From NCBI GenBank assembly GCA_036346255.1, contig CM070617.1:22619080-22683079 (forward strand): a stretch of 64,000 nucleotides of DNA. Direction: 5' to 3'. Source of the DNA: Ampelocalamus luodianensis. Taxonomy: Eukaryota; Streptophyta; Magnoliopsida; Poales; Poaceae. The notes below the pieces were generated by a model. The model was not told where the DNA came from. It did not search any database and was given only the letters and a program-made list of their open reading frames with translations. Each line of letters begins with the position of its first letter. Position 1 is the stretch's first letter. Shown here piece after piece: positions 1-11,929 of this stretch. Made by a program: the position numbers and the translations under genes.

Positions 1-79
1 TGAAGGCACCAGGTGTAAAAAGGATCATATTGAATTACATATGGTAAGCTGCATAAGATGCACCATATTTCTCATTTTT

Positions 80-165
80 ATCCATGCTCTTGAAATCATT
101 CGATGCGCATGTAGAACCGACAATCCATGCTCTTGAAATCATTCAATGCTCATGTAGAACCGACA
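80..165. repeat. 43-bp tandem duplication in the intron before the RING-CH exon
   Basis: Two adjacent 43-bp units, 80-122 and 123-165, differ at only a few bases. They lie in the intron just upstream of the terminal exon at 245. No protein or RNA function is apparent; it looks like a simple local duplication. Confidence 0.85.
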
Positions 166-244
166 CATGAAAATAACTTCGTTTTGTGGTTTTGCAACTT
201 GAATGTGGAGAAACTAAAAGGCCCCATCCTTTGTTTCCTTGTAG

Positions 245-467
245 GATCTGCGAAATTTGTGGCTCAACTGCATGCAATGTGGTAGGTTTTGGTGATGCGG
301 AGTTCATCGAGCAGTGGAATGAATCAGGCAACACTACAGCTGAACAAGCACCAGCTAATGAGCCACGGAGGTTTTGGCAAGGGCACCGGTTTCTCAACTT
401 CCTCCTTGCCTGCATGGTGTTTGCTTTTGTTATATCTTGGCTCTTTCACTTTAATGTCCCTGGCTGA
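245..467 (+). CDS. Terminal exon of a RING-CH (RINGv) zinc-finger transmembrane protein (partial)
   Basis: This is the last coding exon of a plant membrane protein of the RING/FYVE/PHD superfamily, a probable E3 ubiquitin ligase. The exon follows a GTAG acceptor at 241-244 and starts on the third base of a codon, so ATG codons upstream are intronic. It encodes the end of the cysteine-rich region (ICEICGSTACNVVG), an acidic linker (FIEQWNE), and then a single hydrophobic span, FLNFLLACMVFAFVISWLF, just before the stop at 465-467. In this family the RING-CH fold lies upstream and the hydrophobic tail anchors the protein in the membrane. The catalytic RING residues are outside the window, so activity cannot be judged. 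Family recognition comes from remembered homologues (tail ending in FHFNVPG or close to it). The exon looks intact. Confidence 0.85.
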
Positions 468-660
468 GCCTTGTTGCATGGAGGTCTTAATAAAAGCTTC
501 AAAGCCATTATTACTGGTAAAATACTGGCCAGTATCAGAAAAATGTGAAAAAAGCACACTGGGCTGAACTGAATCGAAAATTTGAAGAGAGCTGGACACT
601 TGAAGGATGGTGTTAATTTTGTAGAAAGTTCGTGGTATTACATCCAGTAAAAAAGAAGGG
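468..660 (+). other. 3' UTR of the RING-CH gene with AATAAA signal
   Basis: An AATAAA polyadenylation signal lies at 489-494, about 22 bases after the stop codon. Transcript ends cannot be fixed from sequence; the 660 limit is a guess. Confidence 0.5.
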
Positions 661-2872
661 CGGGCTATTCGGTAAAGATTGGGACATGGTGCACATTAGT
701 AATCGATGGTGGTGATGAAAGCAGAGAATGGATAGATCTCACGTGCTTCGTTGCTTAGGGCGTGTTTGGTTGCTCGAACGACCGTGGCCTGGCCCGTATT
801 TGTGAGTTTGGCTCTGGTGATGCAATGTGATGTTTGGTTGCTTGCATATGAATAGCCCGACTGAGTAGGGAAGTTGTTTGGTTGTTTGATCAAGTTGGTA
901 TGATGACCTTGCACTACACATGGTAAGATTACCACCATCACGCTGCTGATACTACTCATCCTGTGAAATCAAAGAATAAGATGGAAATTAAACTATGATT
1001 CTCCAACAACAAACTGAAGACCAAAAAAATGATATTGACGGAGTGCAAACTCAGATTCTCCATCCTTATACCCTTAGCGCTCCAAATTGGTGAAGGAATT
1101 GAAGAAAATAGCATAAAGCAAAATTCAATTCATCTTCAAATCATGGCACAATCCACGATTGTGAGGGCGACATCATGGAAGCAATGCAAGTTGGCAGCAG
1201 GATTGATGGGGGTTGCTAAAACACTTCATTAGGCTTCCATATCAGAAGCTCTTCCTTAATAAAAAAATCCGAAGTTCTTGGTGTGGCCGCAGAAGCACAA
1301 TTGCAGCGACGACCACCCTGTGCTCTGCTTCAGCCTCGGGAGCCCATCTGGCTCATACCTTTGCGACTCCAGCCTCTAAGAGCTTCCCATCCTTCATGTC
1401 GTCCGCTGTGGCCGCCACCTCACCATCACCGGAGCAACACATGTACCACTTGGATTGCGATGGTAGTGCAGCGGCAGATCTGAGCACGAATGGCTTCAGG
1501 ACTTCGACTGCAGGGCAACGACAGTTCCAAGCTCTGATGGCTTTGGGATCGTGATGGTGATCCCGTCGCCGGTCATGCGTGGATGGATCTCGACGAGGAC
1601 CACGGCACCATGCCATCGGCCATGCGCAGGAGAGGAGCAAAGGTGTAGAGGGAAAAGGTGAGTGGGTATTTGCGTACAGGTTGGTGGGTTGGTGACCCTG
1701 GCGTCCTATGTGCGTCCGAGCGGGCCTGGCACGCAAGAAACGGCCAAAATCTTTGTTTCTTCGTAACCTGGCTCCACTGCTCCCGCTGCACTCCACGGGA
1801 CAGGCCCACGCACGGATGCAGGCAACCGATCAACATCCCACTGCATCCCGCGGACCAGGCCATGCCGGATGTGGGCAAAAACAGCCACCATGGTTTGAAC
1901 AAGTTTTTTTTTTGGCTAATGTACTTATTAAATGGTGTCAATATGCTTAAATTTTCCTTGCAATTCAAAAGGCACATGTTCCATACACTCGGGCCATCTG
2001 AATATCTGATCAACTCTCCCTGATTTCTCACCCACCTGGACCTCTATCTGGATTGTTGTTCAAATCCCAATCAGACAACCGAGAAATGTGGAACTGCAGA
2101 ATGCAAGGTAAGGGCTTGTGTGGAAGACAGAAATTTCACATGATTTTTTTTTTGTAGGAAACAATATACGAATCCTCCGTAATTCCTTGTAGTTGTAGGA
2201 TTCCGGCTTGTGAACAATCTTGAAGCCTTCAACCCAATCTGTGCTCATGGGACTGCGCCTTGTTTACCCTATGCATTAGCTACTTGACGGAATCGTTTTG
2301 TCCAAGAAGGAATTGGCGACGCACCCAGGTAACATCAGTTGAGAGATTTTGCTAGTTTAAATGACCAAGGTTGGTATCGGAGTAATCGCAGAACGTGCGT
2401 GGGAGTGCAGAGAGTAACATGCAGCTTGCGGGATTCGAGGAGGACGCAATCACCCGAGCTGCATGAATACGCAGTTAATTGCAGGGTATTCTTCATGTTG
2501 GCGCCGTTTGTAAAGGAAAAAATAAAATAAATTACTAGTACAAACCCAGAAACCGCTTCTTCAGATGAACTCATGGCCGTATGTTTGCCATCGTGTTGTC
2601 TCTTGCACGTCCCATGACAGCAGTGGCAGAGCCATCAGCTGATCGGCCGCTTGTCGCTCCACAAGCTGTACATGCCATTCCGTGCACTCGGGCCATGAGC
2701 CTTAACCGCTGCACATGGACCGATTGACGCAGCAAAACGAGTCGATCGACGCACACCCCAATCGTACACGCAACGGCAAGGATGCGTGCGTGCGTACGTA
2801 CTGATCCCTTCGTCGCACGCGCATCGCAGCGCGCGGACGGGCGCTTTTGCTTTAGAGCGCCATGTCCGTGAG
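661..2872. other. Intergenic stretch with a transposon end and unassigned GC-rich sequence
   Basis: At 758 a GGGCGTGTTTGGTTG motif, repeated weakly near 832 and 879, resembles the terminus of a grass DNA transposon; no matching right end was found. At 1280-1660 there is a GC-rich patch with short open frames on the minus strand (one ends in KLLEAGVAKV near 1353), possibly a captured gene fragment, but no family was recognised. The stretch 1900-2870 shows no supported gene. Confidence 0.4.
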
Positions 2873-3803
2873 GCACCCGTCTCTCGTGAACCCGGTGGCC
2901 TATCGTCACGCACTCACGCTATTCGACCTGCCCGGATGAACACTCAAAGGTGCCAAACGCGTCACAAATCACAAGCAAGAACGACCAGTATGACCAATCG
3001 GCATGACTTATCCATGACAAGAGAAAGCAATGAAGTCATCAATATATACAGCGAGATCAAATTTTGTTTCTCATATCAATTTGAGAGGGTCATCCCAAAT
3101 TCTAAACGGTGAGGGTAGATAGCTAGAGATTCGATAATAGGATGCAAAACTGTAGCAGCAGACTGAGAAAAGCCGCGAGATTCTGATTCTTTTACAGTTT
3201 CTATCGCTACTTCAGCCCGTGCCTGCACCCATTCATCTGTGACCATATACTACTACCATAGGAGTGCAGAAGAAAATGCTGCGGCAGGCAGCCTGAGAAG
3301 GCTTTCATCATACGGAGGTACCAGGCAATTTTTTTCCCCCCAGCAGATTCCCCTGTCGACGTGAAAGACAAGCACCCGATAAAAGCAGCATATCATGTAC
3401 CATTGGGAGTGGCATCAGAGAGTGTGTGGTTGTTGTCTTCGCCATGCTTTCCGTTCACCTGCACCCGTTGTCGCTGGAATAATAAAGAACAGATACATTA
3501 GGGAAAGGAACAGATACGTTAGGAAAATGGCAAAAGAGCTACATGTGTACAATACTACAATCTACATACGAAGTCCCAGCATATGATGATTTGAGGTTAT
3601 GTTGTAATTGGACTACAAAGGCAGTGTGATATATTTAATATTTATAGAAAATATACCGAAAAATGTAATTGAACTACAAATGTGTGCATTAAACTAGAAA
3701 TCTAGAAAATGTGGAGTGGTAGATAAATGCTCTATAATACCCGATCAGTGGAATCAACAGTGTTTCCATTTAACAACTTATGGAACTCATCCTTCATTTT
3801 GTT
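2873..3803. repeat. Tandem duplication, distal copy (931 bp) of the IPCS 3' end
   Basis: This unit is nearly identical to 3804-4737. By eye only one substitution (A at 3121, G at 4052) and one 3-bp indel (in the duplicated last exon) were found. The two copies abut directly; the junction is at 3803/3804 beside the sequence TTGTTGCACCC. No terminal inverted repeat or target duplication frames the unit, so transposition is unlikely and unequal exchange or replication slippage is favoured. Confidence 0.95.
3393..3803 (-). pseudogene. Duplicated last exon and partial exon 11 of IPCS
   Basis: Within the distal duplicate, 3393-3473 is a full copy of exon 12, including its acceptor (TTCCAG) and stop codon. 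It is 3 bp shorter than the proximal copy because one Asn codon is missing. Positions 3741-3803 copy only the 3' part of exon 11; its 5' part and acceptor are missing, so it cannot be spliced in as a normal exon. Exon 12' could in principle be used as an alternative terminal exon if the proximal exon 12 were skipped, giving a protein one residue shorter. This is inferred; no transcript evidence is available. Confidence 0.85.
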
Positions 3804-4737
3804 GCACCCGTCTCTCGTGAACCCGGTGGCCTATCGTCACGCACTCACGCTATTCGACCTGCCCGGATGAACACTCAAAGGTGCCAAACGCGTCACAAAT
3901 CACAAGCAAGAACGACCAGTATGACCAATCGGCATGACTTATCCATGACAAGAGAAAGCAATGAAGTCATCAATATATACAGCGAGATCAAATTTTGTTT
4001 CTCATATCAATTTGAGAGGGTCATCCCAAATTCTAAACGGTGAGGGTAGATGGCTAGAGATTCGATAATAGGATGCAAAACTGTAGCAGCAGACTGAGAA
4101 AAGCCGCGAGATTCTGATTCTTTTACAGTTTCTATCGCTACTTCAGCCCGTGCCTGCACCCATTCATCTGTGACCATATACTACTACCATAGGAGTGCAG
4201 AAGAAAATGCTGCGGCAGGCAGCCTGAGAAGGCTTTCATCATACGGAGGTACCAGGCAATTTTTTTCCCCCCAGCAGATTCCCCTGTCGACGTGAAAGAC
4301 AAGCACCCGATAAAAGCAGCATATCATGTACCATTGGGAGTGGCATCAGAGAGTGTGTGGTTGTTGTTGTCTTCGCCATGCTTTCCGTTCACCTGCACCC
4401 GTTGTCGCTGGAATAATAAAGAACAGATACATTAGGGAAAGGAACAGATACGTTAGGAAAATGGCAAAAGAGCTACATGTGTACAATACTACAATCTACA
4501 TACGAAGTCCCAGCATATGATGATTTGAGGTTATGTTGTAATTGGACTACAAAGGCAGTGTGATATATTTAATATTTATAGAAAATATACCGAAAAATGT
4601 AATTGAACTACAAATGTGTGCATTAAACTAGAAATCTAGAAAATGTGGAGTGGTAGATAAATGCTCTATAATACCCGATCAGTGGAATCAACAGTGTTTC
4701 CATTTAACAACTTATGGAACTCATCCTTCATTTTGTT
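3804..4737. repeat. Tandem duplication, proximal copy (934 bp)
   Basis: This copy is continuous with the gene: it holds the 3' part of exon 11 (4675-4737), the last intron, exon 12 (4324-4407) and the 3' UTR. The right boundary at 4737 falls inside exon 11, so the breakpoint was within coding sequence. Confidence 0.95.
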
Positions 4738-7700
4738 GTCCTTCTCAAGCTTATGGAGCTCTCCCTTCATCCTGCCATCTTTATCTTTTGCACTTAATGG
4801 AAGCAAAGATAATCCACTTGTACGATCCGGCATTTCTGCGGAATTGACAGCAAAGCTTGTTACAAAATGCATCATACTGAAAATTCTATATGATTCCATG
4901 AGGCTAAAAGAGGGTACCTGGCAGCTTCTTGTCAACAAAGAATACGACCAAATTGACAGTATACCTGCGGGAAAAGAGTGTGTCAAAAGGAAGGCAGATG
5001 CCACTGCAAGATAATTCAAATCAATGGAATTTTTCAATTTTATCCTACCAAGCAGCAACAACATCCACGGTGTAGTGCTTGTGAGAAGCAATTATAAGAA
5101 GACTCTGAATTATAGCCATCAGCCAAGCAAAGAGCTTAATCGACCTAGAAAAACAACATCCACCAGTGAGACTAGAGCATGTGATCAGGGTACCGAGTTG
5201 GCAGGCAACTGAAAGAAAAATTTAACCCACAAATTACAAACGCAGACACCCACAGAGACACGAGCACACACACTAGATTTCAATACCTGTTTGATCCATA
5301 TTTATGGTATGTACGCACGAAAACAAGAGTAAAGATCATGTGAGATGAAAATATCAGATCGCCACAACCAAAAAGCACTCCATGAGGAACTGCGAAGAAT
5401 AATTTGAAAATCAAGAGAACATTCCACCCACAACAGCCAACCCACCAAATGAAAGGCTTACAGTTGATCAGGAGCACTTCAAGTACATTATTGGGTGGTG
5501 GAAGAGTGGCCAGTTTCGAGCCCTACAAAAGCAAAGGTAAATGGCTTCAGTAGGCCTTCTTGACATGCTCTCATGAGTCATGAGTGACAGTATAATGAGA
5601 ACTTAAGGTTACCTCATGACAGTGATAATTTGGACCAGGAAGCTGAGTGGAATAGAATGTAATAATCCGCAAAAACTGTGAAGCCTGGACGGAGAAAAAG
5701 GATCACTTGTTGGAACGTGCATATAATTATATACACACAGAAGTTAAGACTTAGGACAACCGCACTTACGACTAAAAAAGCCAGCACTCTGCGCCAGAGT
5801 AGAACAGTGTAGAAACGTTTGCTATGATAAATAAAAGGGTGAAAACTCCACTGCAATGCCATGAATAAATTGTCAAAGCTCATAATCCTAATATATGATC
5901 GAGCATTATAAGAAACTAGCATCAGTAAGAAAATTCTGTGAAAGATGCAGAGAGGAGCGAAGTACAGAAATGACTTGGGTATAATCCACCACAAAGAAGT
6001 ATATTTGACCAATGCGACATCCTAATCTTACAAGAAAATGGTGTAGCAAATATCATCAAAAAATAATTTTGTTGGAATTAGAGATGGCATTATGGCAAAT
6101 TCAAGAAAAACTTATAGTACCCAACCAAAACAAACCTAAAAATTACTCACTAAATGGAAGCTACAAATCACCATATATTAGTTCATATTGAAGATGCCAA
6201 TAATTTATCAGACAGAAATCCACTGATACATTGTCTTCATGCCGCAAAATCCCAATGAGATGAATTATGTAGGAATAATTCAGTATTTGCCCCAGTGAAT
6301 AGATGGATTTCAGATTTTGTCCCCCCATGACCCACATGTCATAGACATATGAATAACAAAATCTGAAATCCATCTATCTCATGAGGGCAAATCCTGGAAT
6401 CCCCCAATTATGTAAGTTTAACATATCAACCTAGATAAGCATCACTTTTCATATTTATTCTCAATGAGATTGCCTTCAAACTGTGTTGGTTACTTCTCAA
6501 TACTAGCCTTTGGATCTGGATCTTTCATTTACATTTTTACTTGTTCAGATCCCGAGTCAACTTATCCCAGTACAAACAGAAAAGGACGTTATAAAATATG
6601 CAGACCCTCTTTGTAACAATAACCAACAAGTAGAGATGCAAGTGGGTCACCTACCAACAGAAAGGAAATGAAGATGAAAGTGAATACACTCTCACTAAGA
6701 TAACCTTTGTCTTGCCCGAGCTCCTAAAAATATGAGGAAGTGTCGTTAGTGGCAGAAAAAAATCAGTACCAAGTATTCTTACATGATATGAACTGAACTA
6801 TAAGCAGATGGCATACCGGAAGGGCCATAAATCCCAAATCCTGGAGTAGTGGCCCAGGCCGATGCAAGTAATGTACTCCTCGAGCAGCCAGTCCATGAAC
6901 GTACTAATTATAGGTAAAACGATTGCATGAATCTCCAAAATCATCCATTACGAACTGATAAAAATATGTTAATAAGTGAATTTTAGAAGACGATGAAGAA
7001 TAATGAAAAGCCAGAAATTAGGATTTTTCCACTCTATCAAAAAGAGAACCTGAATAAATTACAAAGAGGAGAAAGAACTTATATTAGCAGTTGAGGCAGA
7101 TAGCCAGGACATCTCAGATATAGCAAAAGGTGCATTACCAAAGTTATAAGGGATGTCAAAGAATACTGTTGTGCAATTTAATTGAAGTGTTGAGAGATAG
7201 GCAACACTTTAGTTGGAATGCATGCATCTCCTACATTTTAAGTCAAGCTAGCCAAAGGATGTTATGTGTGCAGCATCTCTCCTGAAGTCTAGAGATGCTG
7301 TTTTTGTTTCCTAATAATTCTAGGAGTACCGTTACAATTAAAAGCAGGAAAGAACACTGAAGATTCTTGCATGGATATCCAGAGCATTCTCAGAAAAGTC
7401 ATTGGTAACAGTCTACACCTACATTCAGGGGCGGAGCTGGCGCTGGGCCAAGCCTCGGGCCGACCAAGCCAATTTTGGCCCAAAGTCAGATTTTCATGTT
7501 TTTTAAGACTTTTATGTAGCATTTTGACGCTGGGGAGGCCCGAGGCCCAGCTCCGCCCCTGCCTACATTGCCCGCATGAGCATGATTACATGCAGAACAA
7601 TAATAGCTTGAAGGAGACTTCATGCACGAGAAGACATGTCGAAGTAACTGGATAGCTAGTGTGGCAAGATTTTTGAAAGAATTCAAGACAGAAATTAAGA

Positions 7701-8663
7701 CTTGCAAAATCTAGACAAACATAAGAGGCAATTTATCTAACATATTCACAGGGGGGCACCAACGTGCTAGTTGTCTCAATGCTGTGACAATTTAGTCCAA
7801 CGACACCACATGTATCAAGATATATTGCTTTTGACCTTGGCTCCAGCTCAACCAACATTTGAATAAAGAGCTAGCCGGCGCTTCTACTACTTTCCGTGTG
7901 AATTTACAGCTATTGCACGCAACATGCAACAAATCTCATAAGCTCTTAAATCTTAATACTGTATATACTTTCCATGTGAATTTGCAGCTATTGTACACAA
8001 CATGCAACATATCTCACAAGCTCTTAAGTCTTAATGCTGTATATACAGAACGCACATCACAGAACAAATTTCACGCCATACATCCTTCTCTGATACTCTC
8101 CTCCTGATCAACAACAAATCGGCATGCATATAAATGTACAGACAGATAGTTCACTGAGCCACACTGCCTTAGCACAAACTGAGGTATAATTTAGCACATT
8201 TAGTTCAATCAACCACACCTCAAGACAAATTCATCAAAGGAGTCGTACCAGCCCCCAAATCCAACACTAAAATTAGCAGCAATTATACAATGCAGGGCTA
8301 ACTAAAAATGCAAAAGAAAAGGGGTGAACCATCTGCGACATGAAATTTTTGAAACACCCAGCAAATAGGAGTGCCAACTAACAAATCACACCACAATCTG
8401 GTAATTGTACACACGGAAAACAAAATCTAACGAAATTAATTGGGAGGCTCACCTGAAACACCAACCCGGAAAGGAGCAAGCGCCACTTCTCGAGCAGAAG
8501 CTGCAGCTCCAACGACGTCTCTGCACTCACCTTCCTCCATAGCTGCACAGACACCAATCGAAAAAGCTTCACAAACGATACCTAGAATATGGGAATGGGG
8601 GCAAACCCACAGGTACCAACGAATCGAGACCTTGGTAGCCTCCCGCGCGATGTAAATCGCCAT
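4324..8663 (-). CDS. IPCS: Inositol phosphorylceramide synthase, 12 exons, 327 aa, intact
   Basis: The enzyme transfers phosphoinositol from phosphatidylinositol to ceramide in the Golgi, the first committed step of plant glycosyl-inositol-phosphoryl-ceramide synthesis (the Arabidopsis ERH1/IPCS family). Exons, read 5' to 3' on the minus strand: 8663-8631, 8542-8453, 6903-6817, 6723-6655, 5850-5770, 5684-5613, 5522-5462, 5389-5287, 5144-5049, 4964-4918, 4835-4675, 4407-4324. All introns are GT-AG and all phases join, giving 984 nt. The start MAIYIAREATK and the segment YVHGLAARGVHYLHRPGP match the family. Catalytic motifs are present: CGDLIFSSH with His181, and HYTVD with His222 and Asp226. 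Several hydrophobic spans lie between residues 30 and 245. The tail is hydrophilic (KLLNGN, then NGKHGED, ending DATPNGT). A His at residue 143 (YHCHE) replaces the Arg I recall in homologues. The length is normal for the family. MITEs sit in its introns without touching exons. The 3' end is tandemly duplicated. Confidence 0.96.
6272..6405. mobile_element. MULE-type MITE in intron 4 of IPCS
   Basis: A 134-bp palindromic element. Inverted arms share GATTTGCCC-like ends and a perfect inner inverted repeat (GATGGATTTCAGATTTTG and its complement at about 6302-6320 and 6357-6375). It is flanked by an exact 9-bp direct repeat AATTATGTA at 6263-6271 and 6406-6414, the target-site length of Mutator-like elements. 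Confidence 0.85.
7426..7561. mobile_element. hAT-type MITE in intron 2 of IPCS
   Basis: A 136-bp element with ends CAGGGGCGGAGCTGG and CCAGCTCCGCCCCTG, flanked by an exact 8-bp target duplication CCTACATT at 7418-7425 and 7562-7569. The TIR and 8-bp duplication fit the hAT superfamily. It carries no coding sequence. Confidence 0.9.
7891..8046. repeat. 78-bp tandem duplication in intron 2 of IPCS
   Basis: Units 7891-7968 and 7969-8046 are adjacent and about 85-90% identical; both end in GTATATAC. The divergence shows it is older than the 931-bp duplication at the 3' end of the same gene. Confidence 0.85.
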
Positions 8664-9030
8664 GGCCGCAGCTCTCGCTCCTCGTCCGCCGCCTGCTGCT
8701 ACTGCCTGGCGGGATCACACCCATGCTCCGATACGCACATCACTCCTGGGATCGCGGCATCTCGCGCCGGAATTCGCCACCTTCGGAACGCCGCGAGATC
8801 ACCACCGCCGCCGCCGAGTGGACGACGGTCCGAAGCGACTGGCTTTGGGGCCTCGGCGAGGGGAGGGGAGGGTGCGTGAATGCAATCCCCGGCGACGCGA
8901 CGAGTGGGAGTGGGTGGTCAGGCCGCCGCCGAGGAGTCACGCGGCGACGGCGTCGACGGTTTGAATCGGGGATTGGAGGGTGGGTTCGGGAAAAAGGGGC
9001 AGGGGAGTGGGTGTTTTGGTAAAAGTGGTG
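8664..9030 (-). promoter_or_regulatory. IPCS 5' UTR and GC-rich promoter region
   Basis: Upstream of the start codon at 8663 the minus strand is GC-rich to about 8990 and then turns AT-rich, as is common for grass housekeeping genes. No convincing TATA box was seen, so the transcription start cannot be placed. Open frames here (for example 8740-8940) are composition artefacts. Confidence 0.5.
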
Positions 9031-10722
9031 GGCTTAACTGCTTAAGTAATTGATCATTCTGGGCGGAATAGTTGCTCTCACAGTCACTTGCGTTAATTCT
9101 TAGGCAGCAGCGTTGGATTTGGCGATTTGCGGTGTTGCTCGCTGTGTTAAATCTGATCCGTCTATTGTTTTCATTGAAACGGCGTATAAATTGATTTTGG
9201 ATTACAAACGTGCATTACCTATTTTTGTGTACATGTGAGTGTCATTTAAATAAGAGTTTTTTATAAAATAAAAAAAATCATAAGAGTTTTTATTAGATAT
9301 GTCTCTACATGTATACATTAGTATATGAACTAAACATTCAGACACAGTCAGTTTCAAAGAAAAATTGAACCATAATGCCGTAAGGTGAATGATTTCGGCA
9401 TTTTGGTGCGGGCCAATGGAGCTGCAGACAGTAAGGATTAGGATTAGGCTGTTTGTGTTTTGTTGATTCGGTTAGTTGGGCCCGCGAACTGGGGAAGGCC
9501 TAGCTGTACAGGTCTGGGTCCCGCACTCCCGCCGTCTCGACGTCTCGTGCACTTGACCCAGATGTAGCTTTCCTTCAGCTCAAGACGAATTTCAAATGTT
9601 CACACTGAACATCCTGCAATTCAATGCGTTTCTAAGAATGGAGTAGGTCAAATCGCCTTGGTTAGTGTCATTCTAGTAACATTTTTCTAATATTTTTTTT
9701 GCAAAGTTGGAAGTTGGCTTATTCATAATTTTGTGTTATTATATATATGCACCAGGATTTTTGTGGTGTTTTCTATTACCCACAAAAAAGCGCTATGATG
9801 AAAATTTTCCTTACAAAACGTTCTTCACGTGTCGTCTAAAAAAGTAAGGAATGTTTCTTTAAGTCTCCATATTTTGGGATGGCGTATATGAAATTTACAA
9901 CAGCTAGTATGGCATTTACGTGCATCGGTACGTGCTGATATAAACAAAAGCACACTTCAATTACTAGACAAATGTGAACTCTCAGATGCATCGATTCGTT
10001 AGTTACAATTATAGAGGCCGGTGTCATCCTTCTCCAAGAGAATCAAAACTTCACAAAATCTATCAGCATCACCTAAACATTATTCTGTGCAAGGTTGGCG
10101 CAAAGCAGATGTTCTGTCCACGCCTCCACGATACACAACCGTCTGGATGATGCAAAGGCCACCGTCTTTCATTCAGAAAAACATTGAACTTATCAGCACC
10201 ATTGTTTGTTTCAAAGCTAACCTGGAACATTCGAAAGGAACAACCAGGTATTCTGGAGGAGGAAAAGATTCGAACGTGACGAGATATGTTATGGCTATGT
10301 TTGGAGGAGCTGTAGCTTTTCTGAAAAGCTGCTTTTAGCTTTCTGAGCTAAAAAATGGTTGTAGTTTTTCCTAAGATGTTGTTTGGCGTTCTGACTTTTT
10401 GTTGGGTTGTCTACCTGCTATAGTTGTGGATGAATGATAAAATATCTGAAATATACTTGAGGGTTCTAGATGCTTGTTTCTGTACCGATTTAGTGTAAAT
10501 ATTGGTGTTTTATATTCTTTTTGCGGAAATATTGATTAGACGGCTTTATTTTATTAAGTTATGAACAATTGAGCAAGATTTTGCAATGTAAAAATCACAT
10601 TTAGATGGTGAAATGCATATTTTATTTATGCAAATCAATACTGGCCACAAAATGTGCAACGTCCACTGTCACATCCAAAAACCGAACACTACCAACAAAA
10701 GATTGCATAGCAAAATTCATTC
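9031..10722. other. Intergenic DNA; possible transposon end near 10298
   Basis: No supported gene. At 10298-10370 the sequence GGCTATGTTTGGAGGAGC, followed by alternating AGCTTTT and AAAAGC motifs, resembles the end of a Harbinger or hAT element and may be the left end of the Harbinger copy that follows. No matching right end was found. An open frame at 10021-10338 matches no family I recognise. Confidence 0.35.
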
Positions 10723-11929
10723 CTACTCTTTATTAGCCATCAAAGAGTTGGCAATGAATTCACGAGGAGCACGCATGTCCCCATCATCCACTAATGTGTC
10801 ATTTTCACCAACTCGTACAGATGATGCCTCTTGAGCAACTTGTGGCATGTAATCCTCATCGCATCTCCGAAAAATACGACCATCTAAGGTGCTTTCTCGA
10901 ATAAAGTTATGAAGCGTCATACACGCCATTATGATCTTCTTTTCCTTCTTTATTTTAAAACTTGGTAATTTCAATAAAATTTGTCATTTCATCTTCAACA
11001 CACTAAAGGATCATTCAATCACATTGCGAAGAAAAGAGTGACAAAAATTGAACCACTCCTTCCCACATGGTTGTTGATCCCGTTGCCATTTTGGGACATG
11101 GTACTTTTGGCTTTTGTATGGAACTAGATATTTCTTTCGATTAGGGTATCCTGTGTCGACAAGATAATATTTTTATGCACAAAAGTATGAAGTGTCCAAC
11201 TTTGAATAACAAGATGGCATAAAACGAAAAAGAATTACCTTAAAGAGGATGTGGAAAAAAAATTGAATACTTGGATAGAGAATTGTTGAATACACGAGAA
11301 TCATGTGCAGATCTAGGCCACCCAGCTACAAAGAACGTGAACCTCATGTCGAAGTCACAGACAACCATCACATTTTGAGTAACATATCCATGGCGACTGA
11401 TGAGGGTAATCTGGTCCACCTTACACACAACATGTATATGTGTGCTATCTATTGCACTAATGCAATTATTAAAGTGAGGTGCAAAACGAGTATCTTCAAG
11501 TCTTGGATGCACTATACTAAATCAGGATCTTTTGGTTTCACGTTGTATATAGCTAAGCGTTCAATGCACTCCAAGACTTCATTGAACTTCCTACATATTG
11601 TTTCAGTTGACCGTTCAAAGCTGTTCTCTACTTGGCTAAATGATTGAGGGTCACCACTTGTCCATAAGAACATAGATAGAGCTTCTATATAATTCATCTC
11701 TCTTGTTGATTCTAGTTTTTTTTACCAAAGTTTCATGCAACTTATAAAATACAGGCCTATTCATTCGGAACATTTTGTAACACTTCTTGTTGCTACTTAG
11801 TTGACCTATAACCCATTGATACCTAGTCACTCTTATAGGTTCCCTATTTTTCTTATCTAGGTAATTATCATTGTAGTGCATACCTACAAGAGCGACAACT
11901 GTTCTTTTTCTTATGTAGGTAAGTATCAC
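10723..11929 (-). pseudogene. PIF/Harbinger transposase (DDE_Tnp_4 type), decayed
   Basis: Reading from 11929 downwards, the fragments align in order with plant Harbinger transposases. There is an N-terminal segment (CYKMFRMNRPVFYKL; then FLWTSGDPQSFSQVE), then the catalytic domain with AIDSTHIHV (first Asp) and HDSRVF. An intron lies near 11220-11160, followed by VDTGYPNRKKYLVPYK (second Asp) and RNVIE (the Glu region). The C-terminal segment ends LPSFKIKKEKKIIMACMTL-HNFIRE. In-frame stops break it: TGA at 11011-11013 replaces the Arg after NVIE, TGA at 10984-10986 replaces a Trp, and frame changes occur near 11700 and 11512. The product would cut and paste the element together with the MYB/SANT partner just upstream. 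Not functional as read. Confidence 0.9.

Noticed and set aside
4666..5091. Single 141-codon minus-strand frame as an independent gene
   Set aside because: It is a read-through of IPCS exons 10 and 11 and the introns between and before them; the true splice sites restore the known protein.
10021..10338. 105-codon plus-strand frame
   Set aside because: No recognisable motif; its end overlaps a transposon-like terminal sequence.
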